A stretch of DNA of 64,000 nt from positions 90,836,001 to 90,900,000 of the forward strand of contig NC_134013.1 in assembly GCF_040712315.1 (NCBI RefSeq), in the 5' to 3' direction. Under the pieces are notes generated by a model. That model made no database searches and was not told where the DNA came from. It worked only from the letters and a program-made list of their open reading frames with translations. Positions within the stretch are counted from its first letter, which is position 1; every line of letters begins with the position of its first letter. The stretch is from Castanea sativa. Taxonomy: Eukaryota > Streptophyta > Magnoliopsida > Fagales > Fagaceae. Both the position numbers and the translations under genes were made by a program. Below, one piece after another: positions 10,614-20,569 of the stretch.

Positions 10614-10622
10614 TAATTGCTA
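10614..10622 (-). promoter_or_regulatory. Candidate leaky stop: UAG CAA UUA between protease and RT
   Basis: Read on the minus strand, the gag-pro frame ends TAG and is followed directly by CAA TTA. The RT frame continues in phase, with its first ATG eleven codons beyond the stop. UAG CAR YYA is the established tobamovirus-type readthrough context. The identical nine bases occur at the same place in copy 2 (51274-51282), again in frame and at the same spacing. That argues for a functional stop rather than random decay. Confidence 0.7.
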
Positions 10623-11531
10623 TGACTCCTGGATGGGCAAGGTTGATGACTCAATTTCTGACTGACGAAGCACCGCAGCCGATATACATTGCCTAGCCAC
10701 TACCTGGCTGCCGAGGATTTCCTCAACATGCTCCCCCGAGGGGAATTTTACTTTAACATGTAAGGTAGAAGAGACAGCTCCCAAAGCGTGCAGCCATGGC
10801 CTGGCGAGGATGGCTGTATATGGAGAGTACGCGTCAACCACAATGAAATCTACCTCAACCGTTTCTGTGCCGGATTGAACGGGTAAACGGATCTGTCCCT
10901 TCGATACAACGGCCCTTCCTTCGAAGCTTATAAGTGGGGAGTCGTAAGGAGTTAGATCTTCCAACTTCAACCTCAGCCCTTTAAATAGATCAGGGTACAT
11001 GATATCTGCACCGCTGCCCTGATCTATCATCACCCTTCTCACATCATAATTCCCTATCCTGAGGGTAACCACAAGAGCATCGTCATGGGGCTGGATAGTC
11101 CCTACTTTATCCTCCTCGGAAAAACCCAAGACAGGTAAAGTACTCTTTAATCTCTTCGGCCTGCTACCCACATCCTCGGCCTGCGGATGGGAAACCGCCA
11201 TAACCCTAGTGGGACCTGAGCCGGTCCTACCAGGTGCAGCGAAGATAACATTGATTGTTCCCAATGCTGGCCGAGATGAACTGTTCCTCTGGTTGTTTGA
11301 ACCAACTTGACTGATTTGCCCAGTGGGCTGACACAAGTGCTGCTTTAACTTTCCCTCACCGACGAGCTGCTCTAGATGACTCCACAGGGTCCGACAGTTC
11401 TCAATAGTGTGGCCCACATCCTGATGGTACTGACAGAAAAGGTTTTGATTTCTTCTCGCAGGGTCTCCTGCCATCTTGCCGGGCCATCTGAAGAAGGGCT
11501 CTTTACGAACTTTTTCTAATAACTGATGCAC
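10620..11531 (-). CDS. Gag C-terminus (zinc knuckle) and aspartic protease (copy 1)
   Basis: 303 residues, open from a GTG at 11531. It is in the same frame as gag and separated from it only by a TGA at 11540-11538. Residues 33-46 hold a CX2HX4HX4C knuckle, a variant typical of these plant elements. The protease active site is at about 170 (MIDQGSGADIMY, where most families have DTG or DSG). A hydrophobic second half, including AILARPWLHALGA, fits the protease fold. It ends at the TAG CAA TTA stop. In family terms this is the end of Gag plus PR, and would normally be part of a Gag-Pro polyprotein. Confidence 0.88.
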   Translation of the reverse strand: MHQLLEKVRKEPFFRWPGKMAGDPARRNQNLFCQYHQDVGHTIENCRTLWSHLEQLVGEGKLKQHLCQPTGQISQVGSNNQRNSSSRPALGTINVIFAAPGRTGSGPTRVMAVSHPQAEDVGSRPKRLKSTLPVLGFSEEDKVGTIQPHDDALVVTLRIGNYDVRRVMIDQGSGADIMYPDLFKGLRLKLEDLTPYDSPLISFEGRAVVSKGQIRLPVQSGTETVEVDFIVVDAYSPYTAILARPWLHALGAVSSTLHVKVKFPSGEHVEEILGSQVVARQCISAAVLRQSEIESSTLPIQES

Positions 11532-11537
11532 TGGTTC

Positions 11538-12632
11538 TCAGAACACAGTATTTACAGCCTGGGGTGCTGCCGAGCCGGATTCTCCGAAGTAATCCCTCCT
11601 CGGCTTGTTGTTGTGATATTTGTCCGACCTGAAATCCCTTCTCTCCTGCCGGATAACCTTCTCCTTTCCTTTCCCCTGCTGCTGGTTTTCCTCTACCCTT
11701 TTATATTCATCAATACGATCCATAAGACGGCGTACGCTGCGGACGGGCTTTTTCGTCAAAGACTTTCTTAGGTCGTGATCAGTAGGGAGGCCCACCTTAA
11801 AGGTATTAAGGGCCACCTCATCAAAGTCGCCATCTATTTCATTAAACATCTCCCAGTATCTATCGGAGTATGCTTTTAGTGTCTCCCCTTCCTTCATGAC
11901 CATGGATAGCAACGAATCCAATGGCCGAGGGACTCTGCTACAAGTAATGAACAGCGAAGCAAATGCCCTAGTTAGTTCCCCAAATGAGCCTACAGACCCC
12001 GATTTGAGACCGTTAAACCATCTCATAGCCACAGGTCCCAAGCTGGAGGGGAAGAATTTACACATCAGAGTCTCGTTGTGAGAGTGCACTGCCATCCTTT
12101 GGTTGAAGTGACTCACGTGCTCCACCGGATCAGTCCGGCCATTATAGATGGTAAAGGTGGGCTGGGTGAACCTCCTGGGAAGCCTCCCCCTCTCAATCCT
12201 CCGTGAAAACGGAGATTTAGAGAGTTGGTGCAACGCCCTACTCATGGTATCGTTACCTAAGCCCCTAGAACGAAGCTTCTTACGTCTGCGGGTTGGCTGG
12301 TCGTCCTCCTCACCAGAGGATGTTGCGCTGGTGGGGGAACATGACCTTGAACTATAGCCAAGTCCCCTATCCTTCTCTGAGGAAGAACTAGACGAGGACG
12401 GGGAAACCTTACGTTTAGCACGGCGTAACTTCCTCTTCAAACGATTGATTTCCTTCTGCATGGATTTAGAACCCTCATCGTGGGTAGTGCTACCCCCTTC
12501 ATGAGTATGGCTAGCCCCTGGGTATTCTGTATGGACGCTTCCCTCACGATCCCTACGATGTTCAAGACGTTCGAAATGATCTTCCGGTTGTGATCCTTGT
12601 GACTCTGCATGGTGAGAGCCTAAGCCTGCCAT
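11538..12632 (-). CDS. Gag polyprotein, N-terminal part (copy 1)
   Basis: 364 residues. The ATG at 12632 is the first after the PBS and is shared with the gag fragment at 18376, which begins with nearly the same residues (MAGLG-HHAESQGSQ). The first 130 residues are basic, Ser-rich and partly helical (KEINRLKRKLRRAKRK). Residues about 165-275 fit the plant retrotransposon Gag domain (FNQRMAVHSHNETLMCKFFPSSLGPVAMRWF region). It ends at a TGA that lies in the same frame as the zinc-knuckle ORF. The next codon continues the expected Gag sequence, so this TGA looks like a CGA-to-TGA change. The particle protein would be truncated before its zinc knuckle unless the stop is read through. Confidence 0.9.
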   Translation of the reverse strand: MAGLGSHHAESQGSQPEDHFERLEHRRDREGSVHTEYPGASHTHEGGSTTHDEGSKSMQKEINRLKRKLRRAKRKVSPSSSSSSSEKDRGLGYSSRSCSPTSATSSGEEDDQPTRRRKKLRSRGLGNDTMSRALHQLSKSPFSRRIERGRLPRRFTQPTFTIYNGRTDPVEHVSHFNQRMAVHSHNETLMCKFFPSSLGPVAMRWFNGLKSGSVGSFGELTRAFASLFITCSRVPRPLDSLLSMVMKEGETLKAYSDRYWEMFNEIDGDFDEVALNTFKVGLPTDHDLRKSLTKKPVRSVRRLMDRIDEYKRVEENQQQGKGKEKVIRQERRDFRSDKYHNNKPRRDYFGESGSAAPQAVNTVF

Positions 12633-12658
12633 AATAACCCTACCTCTTCTAGACTAGA

Positions 12659-12676
12659 TTCCCACAGACGGCGCCA
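12659..12676 (-). other. Primer binding site, tRNA-Asp-like
   Basis: Two bases inside the 5' LTR the minus strand reads TGGCGCCGTCTGTGGGAA. The first ten bases are complementary to the acceptor end expected for plant tRNA-Asp; the rest matches only partly. The same GGCGCC core is present beside the LTR fragment at 18423. Confidence 0.65.
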
Positions 12677-12678
12677 AT

Positions 12679-13428
12679 TGTAAGTGCACAATTGCACCTG
12701 GACCCAAGAACAGTTATGGGCTCAAGCCCAATGAGCCTTAAACAATACGAATTTGTAGAGTGTGGGCTTGAAACCTAGGTTAGAAATGGGTGGGAATTAA
12801 ATGACAAACCAAAGATCGCCAGTACTTGGAAACAACAAGGAATATTGTAAATAGGCCTCCTCGGACGTAAGCCGAGAGCTGTTCTTATATTATATCTTTC
12901 TCTTTGTCTTTTTTCTTTTTTAGGTTACCAAAAGTCCGTCCCGTTTCTGTTCTAGGTTCTTCCTTAAATACTCCTCTTTTTAATACTTTATACACGTGTT
13001 GCCCCAATCCCTCCCTTAGCCTAGATATTTCTTTTCTTAGTGCCTTTGAATAGTAACTAGAAGTTTCCCTTCCACTGTTCAAGTGTCACTTCCCCATTAA
13101 TGCGGCCAGGGTGGTAGGTGCAGGGTCTTTAATGTGGAGGTAGCAGCCTTTACCTTTGACATTTTTCCAACATCGGTGCTTCTAGGACATTCAAGGGTTC
13201 ACCCCCTTTAACCATTGGTCTTGACCGCGTCATTCTCTAACCTTTACCATGAAGTCCCGGGTTCTCTGGTGCCAGTCCGAGGGAAAAAACATCCTCGGCT
13301 GGATCCTCGGATCCTCGGCGTATGGGCCGACCCGAAGTAATAACAAGCCCTAAACTCAAGAGCAGGTCGGCCTTCCTTAGCAAGACCTAACGGCCCATAT
13401 TCCTTTCAAGATCTTTTTACTCCCCACA
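12679..13428 (-). repeat. 5' LTR of Tat-type copy 1 (promoter LTR)
   Basis: 750 bp, the same length as the left LTR, with five transitional differences counted by eye. Because the element is on the minus strand this is the upstream LTR. It contains the TATA candidate listed separately and repeated CCTCGG words near 13290-13320. Confidence 0.93.
12987..12992 (-). promoter_or_regulatory. TATA box candidate in the 5' LTR
   Basis: The minus strand reads ACACGTGTATAAAG, an ACGT-core element touching a TATAAA box, with gag about 355 bases downstream. The 3' LTR has the same at 2292-2297. If used, transcription would start near 12955-12965. Confidence 0.45.
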
Positions 13429-13433
13429 GTATA
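13429..13433. repeat. Target site duplication GTATA, right side
   Basis: Matches 1979-1983 exactly. It follows the terminal CCCCACA of the right LTR. Confidence 0.9.
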
Positions 13434-14867
13434 GATAAATGAAGAGAAATTCTCTTATAGATGGTATAGATAAAAGTCTATTTCTGCAATAATTTTTTAA
13501 TTTATCTTTATTTTTTACAGTCAGTAATAATAATAAAAAAACCCTATTACTTGTTTTAGCTACACTTGGAGCTATTAGAACTCTTGTAAGTTTTTAAATC
13601 GATTTTTAATTTTTAATTTTTAATTTTTATAGGCTTTACAATCGTTTCCTTTTTACATTAATGCGTACGAAGTGTTTATGGAAATGTCCAAATGGACTTT
13701 TAGTTGTAGTTTTTGTTATTTGTTTGTGCTTTCTCTTGGACTTGCTTGTTTTAAGTTTTTTTTTTTAATTAAAAACTTTCAATAAGAGTGCCATAAGACA
13801 AAAATTAAGAGGCACCATGGACGGAGGCAAGCTTTGACTTGGGGGCAATGGCCCCCTCCAAGTTGTTAGGTTTTTTTTAAAAAGACAAGACCTAACATCT
13901 TGGGCTTGTAAAGTCTCTCTAATCAGTTTTGTTGTATATTCTATATTGCATAGAAAAGTATGATATCTGCCCATTAAAGATGACCTTATTTCACGGGTCA
14001 ATGCCATTTGAAAATGGCTCCAATGGAAAATGCCCGGATCCCACAGGCACGGACTCAAAAACAATTTTTTTTTTGCTGAATATCAAACTCTCATCCTGCT
14101 AATAATTTAAATTAACATATATCAAGTTATTTCATCACTATTGATCAAGATATATATGTTAAAGAATTGGTAGTCTTTCCAATATTCTTACTCATAAACA
14201 TTTCAATTTTCAAGTTCGTGATCGAATAACAATCACTCAAACGAAAACCAATCAATCAAGATGGAGCAATTAATCCGAAACCTATTCACATGAAAAGGTT
14301 TAAAATTTTATTGGATAGTTATATTCTTATTTATAACTTTGTATGATTGGGGAACAATGTTGAGATTATTGCCTTTTATTATTTACCACAATTGTTTCCT
14401 CTTTACATTGATGCGTACCAAGTGTTTATGGAAATGTCCAAATGGGCTTTTTGTTATTTGTTTGTGCTTTCTCTTGGACTTGCATGTTTTAAGTTTTTAC
14501 TAGTAACATTTGATCTGGGTTATTACAATTGGAAGGCTAGCATTTGCTCAACCATATTGTAGCATGATGTGTGGTTGATAAACTGTAATTTTTAACATTA
14601 TTTATTTATTACTGGGGAAATTGCAAAACTCTTTAAAGAAGCTGGTTTGATCTATATTAATTGCCGGTCTAATATCCCCATATAGAAAAGATTGAGATGC
14701 TTGCCGTGCAATGTTGCCAGAAGCAAATTTTATAGAAGCAAGGCTCCTTCTAATGGTCCATCATTATTATTATCATTACTTGGTTTCTGTTATTTTGAAG
14801 GTGGAGTTTAAATTTTTCTTGTATGCATAAAGGTGTCATGAACATGCCTCTAAAAATGTGTAAAGCA
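13434..14867. other. Gene-free stretch with internal and distant duplications
   Basis: A segment of about 110 bases at 13645-13757 recurs at 14397-14500 (shared words include GTGTTTATGGAAATGTCCAAATGG and TTTGTGCTTTCTCTTGGACTTGC). About 13890-14395 is also a diverged copy of 35815-36210. No convincing gene: the frames at 13765-14064 and 14347-14562 lie inside these duplicated, otherwise non-coding sequences. Confidence 0.5.
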
Positions 14868-14985
14868 TGTTGGGTATATTTCAATAATTTATTTTTGTGA
14901 TAAAGCAAAAAGAACAATACATAGATCTAAGAAAAAACAATAACACAAATAGATGTACAAGACAACAGTAATAAACAAATACTGA

Positions 14986-15062
<77 letters not shown>

Positions 15063-15655
15063 TGCAAATAATTAAAAACTCACAGACCAAATGCGTGAAG
15101 GATGAACAATTCAGATCAAGTCTTGTGTTTGACACAATCTCCTTAAAGCAGATTTCGCCCCTCACACAATCACTATGGTGCTTTGAGACTCACGGTCATC
15201 TGCCTCCTAGGATAAAATGATCTACAGCATGAAAACGAAGCACATAAGGTCGTGCTCTGCGAACTACTCAATATCTCTTGCTCTCTCTTTGACACAGAAT
15301 GAATACACAAAAATTCTCATTGGAGAGTTTTTTCTTTCTTAAAAGTAATTTTTATAAATGAGGGACAATGCAAAAATTATACATTACTAAACAGGTATTC
15401 TGTTTAAGTAATAACTGCTGTGCACAGACTAATTGACTCAAAAATTAAAATAATAAAATATAAATATTTGGACAAGTAGGCCCAGTTCACATATGCCAAA
15501 AGCCCAACCTAATGTCCAACCCATGAGCCTATAAACTCATATATTATCTATTTCTTGTTCTATGTAGGACTCAAGATTTTTATCAATTTTAATAACATCT
15601 TTAAGTGAACATAGAAATATCAATTTCTTATTCACTTCATGCTATTTTTCCAACA
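14868..15655 (-). repeat. 3' LTR of a Ty1/copia element
   Basis: 788 bp, TGTTGGGTATATT...TTTTTCCAACA in plus reading, with the perfect short terminal inversion TGTTGG/CCAACA. The minus-strand bases just outside it (ATGTGAAGGAT) resemble a polypurine tract. It contains an (AT)n(AG)n microsatellite at about 14985-15058. The partner is at 19286-20000. Confidence 0.8.
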
Positions 15656-16329
15656 ATCCTTCACATGAATAGAAATTGATAAATACAATGCAAATGATGA
15701 TGCAGACACGGAGAGAGTAGAAGAAAAGTTACTGTATCGGGAGAAGTAGCTTGTGGCTTTGAACTTTCTTTTGTGAAAGACTATCGAATATACTAGCTAA
15801 CCAGTGAACATGATGTCTTGAACTGTTCAGCCATTTGCGTATACCAAGATAATAGAATTCACACAGCTCATTTCGAACAAATTTCATTCTTATAGTTGTG
15901 TTCATTTCGGCCCTGAACGTATCCTGGTAAGTTTATGAAGTGCTTTAGAGAATTTAGCCTTGAAACTCTCATGGAAGCGGCCCACTTCACACTTATATAG
16001 GTGATTCTTATTAAGAGTATCCTACTATACCCCACTCGGAATTCCAAGATATAAGAATCATTAAAAGCAAAACTTTCCCTGAACATCGCTTAGAGGCATC
16101 ACTATTTCATCATAGGAATGGGAGGGAGATGTAATCTCCATAGTGATAAAAATAGTCTCCACAATTTTGTTGTCCCTTTGGAAACCTAGATCTTGGGATC
16201 TCCAGTCAACTAGGTGGGGTTACTGTCATGGAAACTCTAGGTTATAGGCTTTAACTCCATTCCCCTCAATGAGCAGTTTACTTGCTCTCCACTCAAACAA
16301 CTAATTACGTATCTGTTTTGTAATTTGGA

Positions 16330-18120
16330 ACAACTTCCAATTGAGAGCAACTCCCTCATGGTAACATGTCTCTAACAAATATGTCGAGACCTACCATAAC
16401 TCTGTGCCCTACCAATATATGCAAATAGGAGGCACAAGTATCCAACAATACATGTCTGTTTAGATTTATTAACTTCTCAAAAAATATATATGCTCTTTGC
16501 ATAAGGTGTTCTCACTAGACTATTGTCACATTTCTCATGTGATTGAGACAAGACAAGTCCATTAAATGTATTAGAAGTTTTCATTCTTGTATCACATCTA
16601 CAACACTTTCATGAGCATATCTCACAACAACATAGCCTCTTGTGATATTTATCACATCATATACTAGTTGCATTAAATCTAAACTCATTTGACTTCATCT
16701 CATTGTCAAATTTCTCATGTTATTGGATTGAAACTTGCTTCAATCTATACAAAGATTTAACAAGCCTACACACTTTGTTTCTTTGTACAAGAACCATAAA
16801 CCCCTTTGGTTTATTGTGTATCAAGAAAACTCGTATCTTCCTTTTCTTTATAGCCTTCTACACAAGTATTTCCTTGTAATAGTCAATAATTCCATCAACT
16901 CTCAGACTCTTAGGTGGTAGATCCACCAATTACTATGCATAGATTTCAAAGATGGATTTATTGCACTATTGACAATCTCTTTTCCAAGAAGGCACTTTAG
17001 GATTTTGCTTCTTTGAAGCTTTAAGTTCATCTTCTAATATAAAAATTAGAAAATTTGGACCAAACAACCATGACGTTTGTTCTTTTACTATGCTTAGGCT
17101 CAACCTCTCTTCCATCAACTCTTGATCATAAGAGATACTAAACATAGACTCAAACTTTCTTTAAGAAAGTTTAACACTTGAAATATATTCTAATTAATTT
17201 TCATGAATAAGAAAATAATATATTCATAAATTAGAAAGCACTATGCACTACTGTTATGACCAAAATCAATGAAAACACAATCAATAGTTCTTTATCCTTT
17301 AGGAATAGGAACCACCACCTTCATCAAACACCCCCACATTTTAAGAACTTATAGAAAGGCGATCACTCTTTCCATAATTCACAAGGTGTCTTAGTGGTTT
17401 CTTTTAAGGCATCTCAATGAACAAATAATTGGTGGAAATAATAGCTTCCCCCCACAAGTTCTATTAATCAAGAACTTATTACATTCATTGAGTTATTTCT
17501 TAACTTCATTCTTATAATGAATGAAACTCTAATGCCTCATCCTTGCTTACTTATAAGCACTCATAACAGACTCTTGTGCAATCATCTATAAAAGTGGTGA
17601 AATATTTTTTACCATCTCTAATTTGTACAGATTTCATGTCACATACATCACTATGTATCAAATCTAGAGGTTCAGTGCTTCTTTCAATTGATTTAAAAGA
17701 TGCTCTAGCCATCTTAGCTTCCACACAAGTTTCACATTTATGATTAACATCAATTTCAAATTTAAGCAATAAATTTAAATTGATTAGTCTATGTAAAGTA
17801 TGATAATTAGCATGACCCAATCTACCATGCCATACATTAGATAACTCAAGCATGTAAACAGAAATTCACCTTTCTTATTATCAATAACAGTCATTACATT
17901 CATCTTAAACAGGTCATTGCTCAAATATCCTTTTCTCACATACAATCCACTCTTAAAGAGTGAAAATTTCTCAGACTCAAAAACCAATTTAAAACTATTT
18001 TTGCTCAACAATGAGCCAGATACAAGCTTCTTGTGAATTTCTGGCACATGCAGTACATCTTTCAAAGTAAGAAACTTGTCCATAGTCATTTTGAGCACAA
18101 CCTTTCCAATTCCTTCAATC
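16330..18120 (-). pseudogene. Copia pol remnant (GAG-pre-integrase, integrase, RT)
   Basis: Two open pieces are clear. The first, within 17870-18120, is the region before integrase (LTLKDVLHVPEIHKKLVSGSLLSK). The second, at 17551-17853, is the pre-integrase/integrase start (WHGRLGHANYHTLHRL, with a CETCVEAK zinc-binding motif and DLIHSDVC core start). Further left, in broken frames, I can follow the integrase (NLWGEAI near 17445), the KMWGC region near 17330, and an RT trace (NKVCRLVKSLYRLKQ near 16765). Many stops and frameshifts interrupt it. It is certainly not functional. Confidence 0.8.
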
Positions 18121-18376
18121 TGGGACCCCCTAGAGGAAGGATTGGACGAAGGTGAAGCCCGCCTTTGTCTGATACGGCGTAGCTTTTTCTTAAGGTGGTC
18201 AATCTCCCTTTGCATGGCCTTGCATCATCCTCATGGGCGGCCCTGCTTCCACCACGCGAATGGCTTGCATCTGGGTGTACTGTATGCACACTTCCCTCTC
18301 GATCCCTTCGACGCTCAAGACGCTCTTCACGCTGGGACCCTTGAGACTCTGCATGATGCGCACCTAAGCCTGCCAT
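18120..18376 (-). pseudogene. Gag N-terminal fragment of a Tat-type element (copy 3)
   Basis: It starts at 18376 with residues nearly identical to the copy 1 Gag start (MAGLGAHHAESQGSQ, then RRDREGSVHT). The similarity stops abruptly near 18120, where the sequence becomes copia pol. About 85 codons survive. Confidence 0.85.
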
Positions 18377-18422
18377 GATGTTCCAATTCCTTCAACACTA
18401 GGTTCCCAAAGACGGCGCCAAT

Positions 18423-19184
18423 TGTAAGTACACAATTTGTACCCGGTCCAATCCCTAGATAGACTCAGGTCCAAAGAGTCTTATACAATGAAATTTGTAG
18501 AGTATGGGTTTGAAACTTAGGTTAGGGATATTGGAGAGTTAATAAACAGGCTAGAATGTTGGGATCTATGCGAATAATAGATAAATATGACAAAAAACTC
18601 TCCTTGAACGTAAGCTGGGGACCACTGGTATTGTCTTTCTTTCTTTAAGCAAAATATTACAATTTTTAGTTTCAAAAAAAAAAGGTCCCTCTCTTCTTTC
18701 CTCTCTCGTCTTCTTATAGCCATCTTCTTCTTCCCTGTTTCTTCCACGTGTAACACAGATCTTTCCCATTGATACTTGTCCCATCAATCACCTTCTTGAA
18801 GTTTTCAAATAATAGCTGGAATGCTGAATATTACTGTTCAGAGGTCATTCATCCATTAATGCAGCCAGGGAGGTAGGTGCAGGGCCTTTAATGTGGTGGT
18901 AGCAGTTTTTTTCTCTTTTAGTATTTCTCACACGTTCCTCCTTCTAACGAGTGCTTGGATCACACCTTTACCTAACAGATCTTCCAGAATTCTATCTCTA
19001 AATCCTTTAGCACGTCCCATGGCCTTTACTGGGTCTATCCGAAGAGATACTCCTCCTTGGACAATTCCTCTGCCTTTGTAGCGCGAACTGGCCTTTGGGC
19101 CTCGAAGACTCTGATTGAACAGACCTATATTAACAAACCAGGCCCAAGGCCCAAATGTGCATTTAAGCATTTTTTACCCCCACA
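18423..19184 (-). repeat. 5' LTR of Tat-type fragment (copy 3, subfamily B)
   Basis: 762 bp, TGTAAGTACACAATTTG...ACCCCCACA. It is preceded in plus reading by the same GACGGCGCCAAT (PBS side) as copy 1. Its sequence is closer to the LTR of copy 2 (42971-43727) than to copy 1, defining a second LTR subfamily. No partner LTR is present. Confidence 0.85.
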
Positions 19185-19285
19185 TCTACTATTACTGATT
19201 TTGTGTTTTACAACAAACACACATTCCTTTCACCGTTAAATCACAAAAATAAATTAAAATATATTTTGAAAATCTGCTTTAAGAC

Positions 19286-19402
19286 TGTTGGGTATATTTC
19301 AACAATTTATTTTTGTGATAAAGCAAAAGGAACAATACACAAATCTAAGAAAAAGTAATAACACAAATAGATGTACAAGACAACAGTAATAAACAAATAC
19401 TA

Positions 19403-19467
<65 letters not shown>

Positions 19468-20000
19468 AGAAATCTGTAAATAATTAAAAACTCATAGATC
19501 AAATGCGTGAAGGATGAACAATTCAGATTAAGTCTTGTGTTTGACACAATCTCCTTAAAACAGATTTCGCCCCTCACACAATCACTGTGGTGCTTTGAGA
19601 CTCACGGTCGTTTGCCTCCCAGGATAAAATGATCTACAATACGAAAACAAAGCACACAAGGTCGTGCTCTGCGAACTACTCAATGTCTCTTGCTCTCTCT
19701 TTGACATAGAATGAATACACAAAAATTCTCACTAGAGAGTTTTTTCTTTCTTAAAAGTAATTTTTATGAGTGAGATATAATGCAAAAATTATACGTTACT
19801 GAATAAGTACTCTGTTTCGGTAATAACTGCTGTGCATAGACTAATTGACTAAAAAATTAAAATAAAAAAATATAAATATTTGGACAAGTAAGCCCAGTCC
19901 ACATATGTCAAAAGTTCAACCCAATGTCCAACCCAGAAGCTTATAAACTCACATATTATCTATTTCTTTTTCTATGTGGGACTCAGGATTTTTATCACTT
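19286..20000 (-). repeat. 5' LTR of the copia element, outer end missing
   Basis: Matches 14868-15580 closely from TGTTGGGTATATT to about GATTTTTATCA, then diverges. The microsatellite is a longer pure (AT)n (about 19405-19463), whereas the left copy has (AT)n(AG)n. No tRNA-iMet-type PBS is recognisable to its left. Confidence 0.75.
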
Positions 20001-20569
20001 TTGCAACTTCAGTATATTGACATGGTTGTTTGTTACGTGACTACAACTACAAATTATGACATGAAAATTCATCCGAATAATTGGATTAATAAAATGGAAG
20101 AAATTAAGTTGCAATAGTGAATATATCTGAAAATGTATGTTAAGGGTAAGTTAATTTCAAAGGCCGCATTGGTTTGCCTTCTATTTTCGAAGCCATTCCA
20201 TCGTCGTCAAAGCTCTGCCAGTAAGCTTTAATATTTGAGTCGATTTTGGGGGGTTTGATTCGTGGAAGAGAGAGAGAAAGCCTGGTGAATATGGATGAGA
20301 GGTGGAGCACGGAACTCTTTGCCTTTGGCATGGTCTTCGGTGATAGAGAGACTCGAGAGAGTTCCAGATTTATTTTTGGGTTTAAAGTGGTTTGTTGATA
20401 TATTTTTGTAGCGGGCTAGCCTTGAGTTTGGTTGAATTTAAGAATGGGATTAGTGTGAATAGATTGGGTTGTTGGCTTATGTGTACACAATCCACTTTTA
20501 ACCCAAAAATAAATCTAGTAAATAAATATATCCAAACCCAAATCAAAATTTCCTAAGAAAAAAAAAACT

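Larger units (their letters stand above)
1984..13428 (-). mobile_element. Tat/Ogre-type Ty3/gypsy LTR retrotransposon (copy 1), nearly complete
   Basis: Two 750-bp LTRs (1984-2733 and 12679-13428), each reading TG...CA, are flanked by the 5-bp duplication GTATA (1979-1983 and 13429-13433). On the minus strand the order is 5' LTR, PBS, gag, zinc knuckle plus protease, RT with two consecutive RNase H domains, integrase, a 151-bp tandem array, an extra gene on the opposite strand, and the 3' LTR. The two RNase H domains, the absence of a chromodomain, and an additional 3' ORF are established marks of the Tat/Ogre lineage. The LTRs differ at five positions by my count, all transitions, so the insertion is recent. 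Pol carries an in-frame stop and a one-base deletion, so this copy should not be autonomous. Confidence 0.93.
14868..20000 (-). mobile_element. Decayed Ty1/copia element carrying a nested Tat-type fragment
   Basis: Two related LTRs (14868-15655 and 19286 to about 20000) bracket a degenerate copia pol on the minus strand. Between pol and the right LTR the expected copia gag is missing. In its place sits the 5' LTR, PBS and start of gag of a Tat-type gypsy element (about 18120-19184). The right copia LTR lacks its outer end of roughly 80 bases, so no target duplication can be read. Confidence 0.75.

Noticed and set aside
11538..11540. Second programmed stop (TGA) within Gag
   Set aside because: It lies before the zinc knuckle, copy 2 lacks this region so conservation cannot be shown, and the context (TGA GAA) is not a known leaky signal. 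A CGA-to-TGA mutation is simpler.
14881..15165. 94-codon frame rich in Leu/Ser and Ile/Tyr, and its relative at 19299-19577
   Set aside because: The frames cross (AG)n and (AT)n microsatellites inside the copia LTRs and have no protein character.
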